A DNA stretch of 64,000 nucleotides from Aurelia coerulea (GCA_039566865.1 CM076945.1:5755501-5819500); one strand, 5' to 3'. Positions 33,159 through 44,777 are shown, numbered from the stretch's first letter. Numbers and translations are program-made. The notes: a model not told the origin generated them from the letters alone.

Positions 33159-33718
33159 CCCTATCTGTACTGGGCGATTTTTTAGGTATTTTATACTGGG
33201 GGGGGGGGGGCGTTTTTGGCCCCCCCTCTTTTTCTCCAAAGCTACAAAAGATATAACAATAAGACTTACCCCTATTGTTCTTTAGACAATAGGCTATTCA
33301 AACATAACAATGAAAATTAATAAGTCACGTGATTCGTTGCTAGGCAACCGAAAAACTGACGAAAATTAGCAAATTTATACCTCCTTAACTTGAAAAATTC
33401 TATTTAATCAACCATTCAACCGATTTGCTCCAAATTTGTTTCAAATAGTAGGAAACATGTCATTGTTCCAAAATACATACTTTGCAAAATTTTTTAGTTT
33501 CTATTTTTAGCACAATTAGCCTTAAATTAGCCTTTTGTTGCATGCATTTACTTTCATGGCAGGTTTTTGACAATGAAATGTTAAGAATTTAATTGCCTAT
33601 GAACTTTGAGTAAAAGTCACCAAAACTGGTGGTTATATCTCTTGTCGTTTTAGCGTAACGCAGCAAAGTATGGTAGGGGGGGGGGGCGAAAAACGCCCCC
33701 CCCCCAGTACAAATAGGG
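33159..33718. mobile_element. TTAA-type (piggyBac-like) MITE, family C
   Basis: CCCTATCTGTACTGGG and CCAGTACAAATAGGG ends flanked by TTAA (33155-33158, 33719-33722). Next to each end is a G-tract/C-tract hairpin of the form G9-CGTTTTTGG-C7 or the like. CACGTGATTCGTTGCTAGGC is shared with the element at 35206. Confidence 0.8.
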
Positions 33719-33722
33719 TTAA

Positions 33723-34665
33723 AATGATTTTGTTGGGGATACGAACAGGCTAAGTTGTGAGCCTCAAGGAATCCCCCAAAAAGGGCTCCAGATCGCATGC
33801 GTAGTAACCATTACTTCACTTATGTAATATGCAAATTAGCTTGACCATTGAGAACAAGGGAAGAAACAAAGGAGCTATGCGCATGACAACATGAGCCCCA
33901 ACGTCGATTCGCCCTCAACAAAGCTGAAACACAATGTTTGTTGGGGATACGAACCATCAAAGTTCCAAGCAACGGTTATCCCCCAAAAAGGAAACCTGTG
34001 ATCATGCGCAAAAAGCATGTTTGGTTGGTGAAAAGAGTGTGGGTGGAGACTCTAACCACAACCCAAACAAGGATTAGCAAAGAAACAAAGAGATTCTCGC
34101 GCATGGTAATAGGTTTCCCAGCCGTTGATCTGCTTAGAACTTTACCAGCATAACAAAAGGCTTAGACAAAAGGGGCAGTCCTCGGGTCATCAATTCATCT
34201 CCCCAACAAGATTGATCATTTAGATTCAGAAATTAAGACAATGCTGGCAAGGGATTGTATTACAATGAGAAATCCACATTTTGATTATGGTCCATGGTTT
34301 ACTTGCATATGAAAATTAAATTCAAATTTCAGAAATATAATTCATCTGTCAATGGCAAGTAAATCATGGACCAGAATCGAATGTGGAATCCTCTATCCCA
34401 TACAAACCTCTTACCAACATTATTCTAATTTCAGGGTCCAAATAATCAGTGATTTTACCAAAAAAAATGTTCAGATCTAAGTTAGCCTTTGACTGAAAGA
34501 TTAACATTTAATCAGTTTTGAATATCGGCCCGCACTTTCTATTCCACAGCCCGCCAAACGTGCTATACTCTTTTGACGCACCCAGCTCAAGACAGGGAAA
34601 GATTGAAACTTCTTTCTATAACAACAAAGAGATCAAACAAACTAAAAATATAACTTTCCTCCTAC
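33723..34665 (-). other. Intron with two related GTTGGGGATACGAAC blocks
   Basis: TTGTTGGGGATACGAAC occurs at 33733 and 33938, each followed by a CCCCCAAAAAGG block about 30 bp later and later by AACAA..GAAACAAAG, so two diverged copies of a unit of about 200 bp. No gene. Confidence 0.5.
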
Positions 34666-34788
34666 CTGTACATGTCACTCCATTTCCACTATATCCAGTG
34701 TCACAAGCGCAGATAAATGATCCATCCGTATTATTACATGTCGCATTAGTATGACAATTATGAGTACCAAGAGTACACTCATTGTTAT
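34666..34788 (-). CDS. cbEGF exon ([11 protein letters not shown] type)
   Basis: 123 bp, phase 1-1: [42 protein letters not shown]. Two overlapping sequons (NAT, NNT). 307 bp from 34973. Confidence 0.9.
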
Positions 34789-34972
34789 CTGAAAAATGAG
34801 AACACAAATAATAAAATTTCAAACTGCATCTTCTCAGTGAAACAAGATCCCTACAAAAAACCAACAATATTCTAAAAACAGATACTTCAAAATTTTTAAA
34901 CATAGATCGATTAATATCTGCAAAATACAACAATAAAACTCACATTAACAACAACACTTATTTTCTGCCTAC

Positions 34973-35095
34973 CTGTACATGTCACTCCGCTTCCACTATA
35001 TCCAGTGTCACAAGCGCAAGTAAATGATCCATCCGTATTAGAACAAGTCGCATTGTTATGACAATTATCAGTACCAAGAGTACACTCATTGTTAT
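34973..35095 (-). CDS. cbEGF exon ([14 protein letters not shown] type)
   Basis: 123 bp, phase 1-1: [42 protein letters not shown]. First exon of a block duplicated at 43839-45400. Confidence 0.9.
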
Positions 35096-35205
35096 CTGAA
35101 AAATGAGAGCACAAATAATCAAATTTCAAACTTCATCTTCTCAGTATAACAAGATCCCAACAAAAACCAACAATATTCCAAAAATAAATACTTTAAAACT
35201 TTTAA

Positions 35206-36094
35206 CCCTATTTTAACTGGGTAAAAAAAAGTGATATTCTACCGGGGGGGGGGGCGTTTTTCGCCCCCCCCCTGTTTTTCTCCACAAGTATAACAGCTAT
35301 GACAATGAAACTTGCACTGTGTCATAATTGAACAAAGGAGAATCTAAAAATAGCATCAATCAATCAATAGTCACGTGATTGGTTGCTAGGCAACCAAAAA
35401 CAATGGAAATTTTGAGAAAATCGAGCTATTTGCAGAAAAGGGCCCATAATTAGCAAATAGCTTGATAAAATTGGCAAAAAACCATCCAAATACCTGCTTG
35501 ACACCATTAATTTGTGGTTTTATATGGTTTCATACGGATATTTGTGGTTTCTAATAAATTAACTAACTAAATAATGAAAATTTGATTCAATGCAAAATTG
35601 TTAGCTCAATAAATATGATTTAAAACCATTAATTTCGCATATTATTGGTGAAATCAAGTACCTTCATCAATATGTGAGGTAATTACATCAATTTTGCATG
35701 AGAAAATACTCATTCATTAGGAATATGACGTCATAGAGATTGATGACGTCATAGAATAATAAACTGCTGATGTCAGCAAATATGAATAAATTATATATCA
35801 AATGAAAGTACTCATCGAGACAAATCGAATGGTATATATATATTGTTGAGATTTAGTAACAAAGAAAGAATTTAGAACCGTTTTAAAGAATTTCTTTGTG
35901 ACCACTCTCCAAATATGGGCATGTGGTGGTCTCGTGATCAAACAATAGGTATTGAAATTTCTATTTTCTGATTGCCAACTAAATTTTAGGAAAAGTCAAG
36001 GAGTTTCAGCATTGTAAGTAGCATCGTTTGGGAGCTATTATAAAAAATCCGATAGGGGGGGGGCGAAAAAGGCCCCCCCCCGGTAAAAATAGGG
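35206..36094. mobile_element. TTAA-type (piggyBac-like) element, family C
   Basis: CCCTATTTTAACTGGG and GGTAAAAATAGGG ends flanked by TTAA (35202-35205, 36095-36098). G/C-tract hairpins lie near both ends. The paralogous intron at 44075 reads AACATTTAAACATAGATCG, the empty site. No transposase is recognisable. Confidence 0.85.
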
Positions 36095-36134
36095 TTAAAC
36101 ATAGATCGATTAATATCTGGAAAATGCAACAATA

Positions 36135-36313
36135 GACCTTTTAGCTATTCTAAAACAACATTCGAATCGAACGATATTTTGATACCTTTTGATGAATTTT
36201 CGAATGTGCACAATAGTGATAGAAGCTCCAACGCCACTCAATCAAACCTCGCGCATAAGAATGTATAAAAATAGCGCTCGATCCAGGCTCTTTTGTAGAA
36301 TAGCTAAAAGGTC
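36135..36313. mobile_element. TA-flanked mariner-like MITE
   Basis: GACCTTTTAGCTATTCTAAA and AGAATAGCTAAAAGGTC ends flanked by TA. The paralogous intron reads GCAACAATAAAATTGACATT at 44099, the empty site. Related to 12853-13520. Confidence 0.8.
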
Positions 36314-36354
36314 TATTAAAGTCACATTAGCAACAATACTTATTTTCTGCCTAC

Positions 36355-36477
36355 CTGTACATGTCACTCCGTTTCCATTATATCCAGTGTCACAAGTGCA
36401 AGTAAAAGATCCATTCGTATTAGCACATGTTGCATTGATATTACAATTATGAGTACCAAGAGTACACTCATCATTAT
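36355..36477 (-). CDS. cbEGF exon ([13 protein letters not shown] type)
   Basis: 123 bp, phase 1-1: [42 protein letters not shown]. Intron context pairs it with the exon at 44448. Confidence 0.9.
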
Positions 36478-36671
36478 CTGAAAATTGTGAACACAAAATA
36501 TTCAAATTTCAAACTTCATCTACAGTACTCAGTATACAGTAAAAGGATCCCTTCACAAAACCAACAATATTCCAAAACTAACACTTCTACACTATAAAAC
36601 ATAGATCGAATAGCATCTGTAAAATACAACAACAAAACTCCAATTAACAACAACACGTCTTCTCTGCCTAC

Positions 36672-36794
36672 CTGTACATGTCACTCCGTTTCCACTATAT
36701 CCAGTGTCACAAGCGCAAGTAAATGATCCTGGCGTATTAGAACATGTCGCATTGTTATCACAATTATCAGTACCAAGAGTACACTCGTCGTTAT
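36672..36794 (-). CDS. cbEGF exon (SNTPGSFTCAC type)
   Basis: 123 bp, phase 1-1: [42 protein letters not shown]. Paralogue of 44838. 299 bp from the next exon. Confidence 0.9.
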
Positions 36795-36970
36795 CTGGAA
36801 AACAGTAAAGATGCCATCAAATTTCAAAGACCATTTTCATCAAAATACCATCTAGGCAAAAGAAGGAAAAGTTTTCTAACAAAGCAGTGTATAAGGTAGT
36901 GAACAAGTCACAATCTCCTTCAAATAGCAACATACATAGTGGATAAATAAATCATCAATTTTGGTCCTAC

Positions 36971-37093
36971 CTGTACACACGGACCCATTTCCACTATATC
37001 CAGTGTCACAAGCGCAAGTAAATGATCCAATCGTATTATTACATGCCGCGTTAGCATGACAATTATGAGCACCAGACGTACACTCGTTGTAAT
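36971..37093 (-). CDS. cbEGF exon (DYNECTSGAHNC type)
   Basis: 123 bp, phase 1-1: [42 protein letters not shown]. The usual NAT sequon is lost (NAA), but CNNT supplies another. Paralogue of 45137. Confidence 0.9.
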
Positions 37094-37273
37094 CTGAAAA
37101 AGTAGCAAAAATGACAAAATTTTCCACTTCATCTAAATCAAAATCAAAGGACTTTTTTCCGAAGGAAGCAAACTTTTTCTAACAAGAAGTAAAACATAGT
37201 AAACAAATGACAATGAATGTACTGCAACGACAACAGACAACACAAACAAACAAAACAGCAATTTTTTTCCTAC

Positions 37274-37402
37274 CTGAACATTGAACTCCGCTCCCAGTGT
37301 ATCCAGCATCACAAGTGCAAGTAAATGATCCGGGTGGTTTATTAGTACATGTCGAATTGCTATGTAGACAGTTATGAGTTCCAGACGTACATTCGTTGAT
37401 AT
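37274..37402 (-). CDS. cbEGF exon with two-residue insertion
   Basis: 129 bp, phase 1-1: [44 protein letters not shown]. Two codons longer than the standard unit. The corresponding exon in the duplicated block is reduced to a few bases near 45590. Confidence 0.9.
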
Positions 37403-38192
37403 CTGAAAACATCATATCAACATATGATCAAATTTCAAACATGATGTGCTTCTCTGGAAAGCAAAGGTTTTCAAATAAAGTAGTACAAAATAGTGAACAA
37501 GTAGCAACTTCTTTTTCATCAATCTTACACAATTTTTCGAAAATACTCAGACTTTTCACAGCAAAGTATTGCCAGGTTGGCAAAATCTGAACATCTTTTC
37601 AATATGTAGATCGAGATCCAGAACTCGAGGTCACTTCCAACATTTTCTTGTTTATTGATTTTAATTACCTTCCAGCAAATGAAGTTAAGCCTGGCAACGT
37701 CAGATCCAATTCTGGCTGTATGACCTTGCAGATGGAGCCTGACCAAGCATACATTTGCCGTCCTTTGGAAGAGACGTTTAAGAGGCCCTTTACACGAGAC
37801 CCGACATGAAACTCATGCTGAACAACATACTACTGACTGCTTTTCGGTAGACCGAATGGTATTGGAGAAATTAACTGGTTTGCGAAACAGCAGCTGGCTG
37901 TTCACTGGAGCGGAAAGCAGAGTTACCTTAACCTGTATAGATATCTTAAAAAGAAATGAAATAATGTCAGAACGACTCCAGTATTATAGTATTTATCACT
38001 TTTTTGACAATCGTGAGTAGCATTTATGTAAATTGTATACAGTTCAACAATTGTTATGAAAATACCATGGGGGTAGTCCTAATCTTCTGCTTCTCATGGT
38101 ATCGTCCCTAAAGTAATTTAAAGTAGATTCTAGGTAGATAAATCAGTAATATGTATTGTGAAACTGTTTTAATTGAATATAAAAAATCAGCT
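37403..38192 (-). other. Intron with a truncated Harbinger-type end
   Basis: GAGGCCCTTTACACGAGACC after TAA at 37792 matches the left end of the MITE at 17855, then breaks off near 37820. Nothing else was recognised. Confidence 0.55.
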
Positions 38193-38196
38193 TTAA

Positions 38197-38782
38197 CCCT
38201 ATAGTGGTTGGGCTATCTGACACGTCCTATTTTGGTTGGGGGGCACAAAAGCTCCTTCCCCCTACCTAACTCTTGACTGGAAATAGATGTAGCAACCAGA
38301 TTTAACGTACTAATAGCCTCAGTCATGTAATTTATGAGGATATCAAAATTAACCTAAGGTTAGCCGTCATTATTGCTTGCGTCAAAATTTTTCTTTGTGT
38401 GGTCAGGAAAAGTGGCAAAATCAATCAAAATCAGGAAAAATGAGATAAAATTTAATTTTGAGCACAATTTCCATCCAAACATAAAAAAAATATGATAGAT
38501 TACATCAAATAATACTACCCTGCAAAATATATTGCAATTTTGGTACTTTTTTTTTGCGAAAATCAATATTTGAGAATTAATGATTTTGACAGAGTCAGTT
38601 CCGGAAAATTGTCTCCCTCCCCCTCATTTGTCAAAATATTTTCATAAAACTTCTTGTGTCGTTGCACAATAAGTAGCAGCAAAAAGTCAGAAAGTTTCAG
38701 GGCCGTAATTGTTTTCCTGGCAGAGTTACGACAGAAAGTCTACTAGGGAGGGGGGCAAATTTGCCCCCCAACCAAAATAGGG
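38197..38782. mobile_element. TTAA-type family C element, split by a LINE
   Basis: It starts CCCTATAGTGGTTGGG after TTAA (38193-38196) and ends CCAACCAAAATAGGG, followed by TT and the LINE. The sequence resumes after the LINE as AAAATAGGGTTCAAC, so the original right TTAA had decayed to TTCA. Confidence 0.65.
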
Positions 38783-38784
38783 TT

Positions 38785-40538
38785 TTTTTTTTTTTTCTTT
38801 ATATTCATAAAATGTTACATTACATGTTACCTACTATACTTTCTAATTACTATACTACAATACAACACTACAGGTACGATACCACAGGCAGCAAAAGACA
38901 ATGACTACGCCCGTGGCCATTAACATAAAGACATGCAAATAAATGAGATTAAGTAAAACATCTACAAATAGCTACGCATACAATACAATTAATTACTGAC
39001 AAATACTGGGAACTGTTTCACATTTGATGTAAGGCCAGCATAGGCGCACGATACCGAATGATAGGAACCCCAGACGACAGAACAGGGCTACTGGTTTTCA
39101 ATGTAATCCTTTTGAAATACTCCGATTTTGTGTGGATGAACTTTGGTTCATACATCGTTTACCGAACATCAAGTGTGAAACAGACTTAACAAACGGGGAG
39201 CAAATAAAACACTTTGTGGCTGTGTGACGTATAATAAAAATTTGAGTTCAGCCAAACCGACCAGTTTTGTGGATAAAATTTAAGGTCATTTCTAGTATAT
39301 TCTTATTTACGTCATCAGAAAGGTCTTTATCACCATACAATAAATATTGTACTAGAACGTTGTTTGGAAGGCTGTTGATGTGAACAAATGGTTGTAATAA
39401 TTCCGAAACTCCAGCGAGAAGATCTCGTCGGTGAATGCCGAATGAAGGGCAAAGCAACAAAAAGTGTTCTGTATCTTCAATCCCATCGTTCGTTGGGCAC
39501 ATTGGGTTCACCGTATCTCTGAAATTATGCTTGAATTTATGAAAGTTCAATTTACTCAGACCAACCCTTATTTGGAAAAGATAAGCTAGGCCTATTGGGT
39601 CGTGAATGCCAAAAACAGATTTTGCAGGGGGGGCGAATTATTGATAGAAGCTTTTTCTTAAAAACAGCAACAGACGGAGCGAGCCTTATTTCAGGATCAA
39701 GTTCATTCCATTCAGATAGGCAGTTTGGATAGAAGGTAGATTGAAATTTTTCTGTTCTTGCCCTTATTCGACCAATTACATCCTGGTTGCGAAAAGAATA
39801 GTTCGACTGATGAAGTGATGGGATAGGCTTCTTTGTGTACAAAGGGATGAGATTATTCATTATCTTATAGAACAAGGTAAGGCGTCTACTCCACCTCCTG
39901 GAATTTAATGACTCCCAGCCAAGCTCATTGTACAGTTTTTCTCTGGATGTCCCCCTCCATGTTCCTGTTATAGCAAGAGCAGCTGAATACTGCACAGACT
40001 CCAATTTTTCCATTAGATTTGACAAAATAATGTTTTGACTGAAATCACACACTTTAGCTGGAATATGATAAATAACATCTCCGTAGTCCAGATGGGGTCG
40101 CACATAAAGCTTGTATATTTCATTTAAGGTATGCCTTGGTAAATATTTGGAGAGATACTTTAGCAAACCAATGCCCTTTCTCGTTTTAGAGATAGCAGCT
40201 TTAATATGAGATGAAAAGGAAAGTTTTGAGTCCAAGATAATACCTAGGTGTTTATGTTCGTCTACTCTTTTAACGGGTATGCTGTTAAAGATGATCACTG
40301 GATGATCTATTTCATTTCTTTTCCTCGAAAATAATAATTCAACAGCTTGCTTTTGGGGGTCAGGATTAAAGGACATCCTCCAATCATGGGCCCACTGACT
40401 AATTAGTTTCAGGCCATTGTTCATGTGTTCTGCAGCTTCATTGGTTTCTCTGGCAACCATCATCAGCAAAAAGTTTAGCATTACATTCCAAATCTGCAGA
40501 GAGATCATTTATATACACAAGAAATAACAACGGTCCTA
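38785..40538 (-). mobile_element. 5'-truncated non-LTR retrotransposon (CR1/jockey-like)
   Basis: The insertion is flanked by the 11-bp duplication AAAATAGGGTT (38774-38784 and 40539-40549). An oligo-A tail (T run on the plus strand) marks its 3' end at 38785. It carries the C-terminal half of a reverse transcriptase. The 5' truncation point is near 40538. Confidence 0.85.
39248..40508 (-). pseudogene. Reverse transcriptase C-terminal half, frameshifted
   Basis: The main frame (40508-39552) reads LKLISQWAHDWRMSFNPDP, EHKHLGIILDSKLSFSSHI, YLPRHTLNEIYKLYVRPHLD and YGDVIY, the thumb region of non-LTR reverse transcriptases. At its start the catalytic region is out of frame: KLFADDG is read in another frame, so FADD is preserved at the DNA level. 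A second shift near 39608 moves the end into another frame, which reads GLSKLNFHKFKHNF, then a Cys/His motif (CPTNDG...HFLLLC) and runs to 39248. Inactive. Confidence 0.85.
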
Positions 40539-40579
40539 AAATAGGGTTCAACAGCTAGGAATCATATTCTAATTTGATT

Positions 40580-40711
40580 AATGAATAAATGAATGAATGA
40601 ATGAATGAATGAATAAATGAATAAATGAATAAATGAATGAATGAATGAATGAATAAATGAATAAATGAATAAATGAATAAATGAATAAATGAATAGATGA
40701 ATAAATGAATA
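40580..40711. repeat. GAAT/AAATG tetranucleotide microsatellite
   Basis: About 33 units of ATGA with ATAA variants, just past the LINE. Confidence 0.95.
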
Positions 40712-40902
40712 GAAAACAAGTAGACTTATCATGTTTTGTCTTTTTGAAACTTTAAATTATTTACCTTACTGTGTGCCAGCATTTCATCAAAGACTGTTCC
40801 ATATTGCTGACAGCCAAAAATGGATCACAACAAATTTTGTATTGGCTTTTGATCAATACTCTATATTGGAGCAAAAACAACCACGCAAATTTTCCTCCTT
40901 AC

Positions 40903-41025
40903 CTGTGCATGAGACTCCGTCTCCATTATACCCAGCAACACAATGGCATGTGAATGAACCAACCGTATTATAACACTGAGCAGTGGGATTGCAATTACTG
41001 GTACCAAGGGTACACTCGTCGTTAT
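40903..41025 (-). CDS. cbEGF exon (GTSNCNPTAQC type)
   Basis: 123 bp, phase 1-1: [43 protein letters not shown] diverged but intact domain. It lacks the NAT sequon, and its donor is GTAAGGAG. Confidence 0.85.
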
Positions 41026-41650
41026 CTACAAAATATTAAACAAAAGTTCAAATTTCAAATGTTGTGTTGTTTTATTGTTTTTATGTATTGTTTTGAGTTT
41101 ATTGTTGTTTTGGTTATTGTAGTTTTTCGCGCCTTTTATGTTAATTTACTATTGTATATTTAGCACGTGACTAGGCGTAGGTTTAGGAATTCGACAGGAA
41201 GTTTCAGGGAGATCGGTTTTCGAGTTGGTTTTTAGCAGTCGTGAGAATATCTTGAGTTGTTGTTTTGGGTCGTGAATTCCCACTAGATTCGATATTATAT
41301 TGTGGAACTCTTTTATGGATGATGATTACCGTTACTACATTTATTCGCTGATTGTATATATTGTAAATATCGCTGTTACTTTGCTGTTTTATTATTTGCT
41401 GCTGTCTTTTCGCCCCCTTTTCGCGTTCGCCATTTTGGATTTGGATTTGGATTTGAAAGACACGGATCGATACTACTATTACACCGATAGGACGTAAATA
41501 CAACACAAACATCATTCTCATCAAAATAAGACTGCTTGTTGGCAAAGGATGGCAAAACTTTTCCAACAAACAGTACAGCATACAAGATAAATAACAATCT
41601 CCTTCCCATCACAACAGACAACATAGACAAAAAACAACATAACTTTTAGT

Positions 41651-42182
41651 CCTATATGTGGCTCCATTTCCACTGTATCCTGTTTGACAAGCGCGACTAA
41701 GGCCCCGTCCACACGTATACGTTTACGTTCGTAAACGCATACATTGGTATACGTTTACACCTTGCGTCCACACGTAAACGGCGTTTCAGGTTACCCTAAA
41801 CGCATACATTCGAAAACGCTTTCCATAGTGGATACTCTTGAATTGAAAACGCTGTTTTCCCGTTTACATGTGGACGGTCGTAAACGCATACTTTCGTAAA
41901 CGATGACTTTGTCTTCATCCACTCGCTTTCAGTTGTTTTGAAAACGCTGTTTTCGCGTTTACATGTGGACGGTCGTAAACGCACACTTTTGTAAACAGTA
42001 ACATCACATCCACAATGTTCATCAATCGTTTTCAATTGCTTTGGCGTTTCAGTGTGGACGGAAATCACTCTATGCGTTTACAAACGTAAACGTATACGTG
42101 TGGACGGGCCATAAATAATCCGTCTGTATTAGTGTATGTCGCATTGGCAAGAATGAGTACCAGCAGAACACTCATTGTTAGC
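41651..42182 (-). pseudogene. EGF exon split by a Harbinger-type MITE
   Basis: On either side of the insertion the pieces match a unit exon (N-terminal [14 protein letters not shown] out-of-frame region at 42112-42180; C-terminal GYSGNGAT-like piece at 41651-41700). Small deletions disturb the frame in the N-terminal piece, and the donor has lost its GT. Confidence 0.8.
41701..42111. mobile_element. PIF/Harbinger-type MITE inside an EGF exon
   Basis: GGCCCCGTCCACACGTATAC and GTATACGTGTGGACGGGCC ends with TAA at both borders. The interior is made of repeated CGTAAACGCATAC and TGTGGACGGTCGTAAACG words. It interrupts the codons for the central CxC region of the EGF domain. Confidence 0.85.
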
Positions 42183-42932
42183 TGTTAAAATAGTAAGCAA
42201 ATCATAAAATTTTCCACACTTCATCTACATCAAAATGAGAAGACTTTTTCTTTTTTAATTTAAAAAAATTCACAGAACAAATCGCTTGTTCCACTACACA
42301 CGAATTACCCTACAAGTAGCAAATGACCGTTGACAACCTCGGTCGTAGCCTTTAAATACAGACAAAAAATTATATAACAACTAATAAACAACTACGAAAG
42401 CTACAAATAAATAATTGAATACTGATAAATGCTAAAATCCATTTCACATTGGATGTCAGGCCAGCAAAGGCGCATGATGCTGAACAACAGAACCCTAGAC
42501 GAGAGAACAACAGCAACAACAATTGTTGCTGCCATTGCTCCCGCGTAGAATCCCTGCTGCGCAAAACACTGCACCCATGCATATCAGGTTGGGTTAACAA
42601 TATAATTGATTAGGGATATGAGATTTACCATGGATGAACCGTTATTCACACTATTAATACCATACCTCAAGTATGAAACAGACTAAAAACAAAAAGAAAA
42701 AGAAGTTCAACCGACCTGGTGGCTGAGTGGGGCATTTCAAAAGTTTTGAAGTTATCTTAATCAAACCGACAAGCTTGGTGGATGAGCTCAAGAGCTTGCT
42801 CTGACATACTCTTTCTCTAAAGGAAAGCAAAACTTTTCCAACAAACAATAAAAGATGGAGAGCAAGAAACAGTCTCATTTCATTCCAACAATAAAGATCA
42901 ACACAAGAACACTACATCAATTTTCGTCCTAC
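42183..42932 (-). other. Intron, no feature recognised
   Basis: AT-rich DNA with no repeat ends that could be matched. It shares words such as AAAGGCGCATGATGCTGAAC with LINE-derived sequence near 39040 (TAGGCGCACGATACCGAATG), so a LINE 3' remnant near 42400-42520 is possible. Confidence 0.35.
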
Positions 42933-43057
42933 CTGTAGATATCACTCCGTTCCCAACGTATCCAGCATTACAAGCGCAAGTAAATGATCCGTCCGTATTG
43001 GTGCAAGTCGCATTGCTAGGACAGTTATATGAGCAACAGACGTACACTCATTGTTAT
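42933..43057 (-). pseudogene. EGF exon with frameshift
   Basis: 125 bp instead of 123: two extra bases near 43028 shift the frame after DNNECTSVAH. The last cysteine codon is changed (VISTG), and the acceptor AG is replaced by GG. Otherwise it aligns with a unit exon throughout. Confidence 0.85.
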
Positions 43058-43136
43058 CCATATAAAGAGTAGACAAATAATGAACTTCAAGCATCATATG
43101 CTCCTTATAAGAAGATCCATACACAAAATCAATACT

Positions 43137-43161
43137 ACCAATACTACACTCGTTAACATCT
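43137..43161 (-). pseudogene. EGF exon fragment, about 25 bp
   Basis: Only acceptor GCAG and DVNECSI are left of the exon; the remainder is absent. Confidence 0.6.
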
Positions 43162-43295
43162 GCAAAAGCAAATCATCACAGTTCAAGCTTCTTCTACTTC
43201 GAAATGCAAAATTTTCTTGCCAAAAGGGAAGGAAAGCTTTCTCAGAAATTTCTTTCTAGTAGCAAGAAACAAAACAAATTAACAAAACAATCAAT

Positions 43296-43357
43296 TTAAG
43301 TAGTACATGTTGCCTTGATATGACAATTATGAGTACCAGACGTACACTCGTTGTTAT
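43296..43357 (-). pseudogene. EGF exon fragment, N-terminal half
   Basis: It reads DNNECTSGTHNCHIKATC after acceptor TTTTCAG and then runs into intron sequence; the C-terminal half and donor are deleted. Confidence 0.8.
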
Positions 43358-43531
43358 CTGAAAAGTGAGTTCGCACAAAACCAAGTTATAACATTAATCT
43401 ACTTGGGTATCACAACATCCCTTACATAACAAATAATATTCCAAAAAAGTTCAAAATACCAAAATTTAAATTATCTCATAAATTTAACTACAAAGAATAG
43501 AAATTAACAACAAAATTTATTTTCTGCTTAC

Positions 43532-43654
43532 CTGTACATGTCACTCCGTTTCCACTCTATCCAGTGTCACAAGCGCAAGTAAATGATCCATTCGGATTAC
43601 TACATGTCGCGTTGTTGTGACAATTATTAGTACCAAGAGTACACTCAACGTTAT
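43532..43654 (-). pseudogene. EGF exon with in-frame stop
   Basis: Standard 123 bp and good splice sites (acceptor TTTTAAG, donor GTAAGCAG), but the Tyr codon of DTGYSGNG is TAG (plus-strand CTA at 43557-43559). It reads [17 protein letters not shown] and [11 protein letters not shown] before the stop. Skipping it would keep the frame. An assembly error at one base is possible. Confidence 0.8.
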
Positions 43655-43838
43655 CTTAAAATTGTGAGCACATATACTCCAATTTTAAACTTTATCTTCT
43701 CAGTATAGCAAGATCCCTTCACAAAACCAACAATATTCCAAAAACAATTTACTTCAAAATTATTAAACATAGATTGAACAATATCTCATAAATACAACAA
43801 AAAAACTTAATTAACAACAACACTTATTTTGTGCCTAC

Positions 43839-43961
43839 CTGTACATGTCGTTCCATTTCCACTATATCCAGTGACACAAGCGCAAGTAAATGACCCATCC
43901 GTATTACTACATGTTGCATTGTGATGACAATTATTAGTACCAAGAGTACACTCGTTGTTAT
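43839..43961 (-). CDS. cbEGF exon ([14 protein letters not shown] type)
   Basis: 123 bp, phase 1-1: [42 protein letters not shown]. Paralogue of 34973 by intron sequence. Confidence 0.9.
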
Positions 43962-44143
43962 CTGAAAAATGAGAGCACAAATAATCAAATTTCAAACTTC
44001 ATCTACTCAGTATAACAAGATCCCAACAAAAACCAACAATATTCCAAAATAAATACTTAGAAACATTTAAACATAGATCGATTAATATCTGGAAAATGCA
44101 ACAATAAAATTGACATTAGCAACAACACTTATTTTCAGCCAAC

Positions 44144-44266
44144 CTGTACATGTTGCTCCATTTCCATCATATCCAGTGTTACAAGTGCAAGTAAATGATC
44201 CATCCATATTACTACATGTCGCATTGTTGTGACAATTATGAGTACCAAGAGTACACTCATTGTTCT
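44144..44266 (-). CDS. cbEGF exon (ENNEC start)
   Basis: 123 bp, phase 1-1: [42 protein letters not shown]. The usual first Asp is Glu, which can still bind calcium in some EGF domains but is less usual. Donor GTTGGCTG. Confidence 0.85.
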
Positions 44267-44447
44267 CTGAAATCGAGAAAAAAGTAACCAAACTTCAAAT
44301 TCCATCTACTCAGTATTACGAGATTCCAACACAAAAACAATAATATTCCAAAAACAAATACTTCGAAAGTATTAAACATAGATTGATTAATATCTCAAAA
44401 ATACAACAACAAAACTTAATTAACAACAGCACTTATTTTCTGCCTAC

Positions 44448-44570
44448 CTGTACATGTCGTTCCATTTCCACTATATCCAGTGTCACAAGCGCAAGTAAAT
44501 GATCCTGCCGTATTAGCACATGTCGCATTGATATGACAATTATGTGTACCAAGAGTACACTCATCGTTAT
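44448..44570 (-). CDS. cbEGF exon ([11 protein letters not shown] type)
   Basis: 123 bp, phase 1-1: [42 protein letters not shown]. Its flanks match those of 36355. It has no long open frame because stops lie just outside the splice sites. Confidence 0.85.
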
Positions 44571-44755
44571 CTGAAAATTGTGAACACAATTATTCAAATT
44601 TCAAACTTCATCTACTCAGTATAGGAAGACCCCTATACAAAACCAACAATATTCCAAAAACTAACACTTCTACACTATAAAACATAGATCGAATAATATC
44701 TAAAAAATACAGCAACAAAAAATCAAACTAACAACAAAACTAAATTTTCTGCCTA

Positions 44756-44777
44756 CCTGTACATATCATTCCGTTTC
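44756..44777 (-). pseudogene. EGF exon fragment, last 22 bp plus donor
   Basis: The end GNGMICTG and the donor GTAGGCAG remain. The rest is replaced by the intron that follows the next exon (ATCTCCTTCAAATAACAACA), consistent with a recombination deletion between repeated units. Confidence 0.8.
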
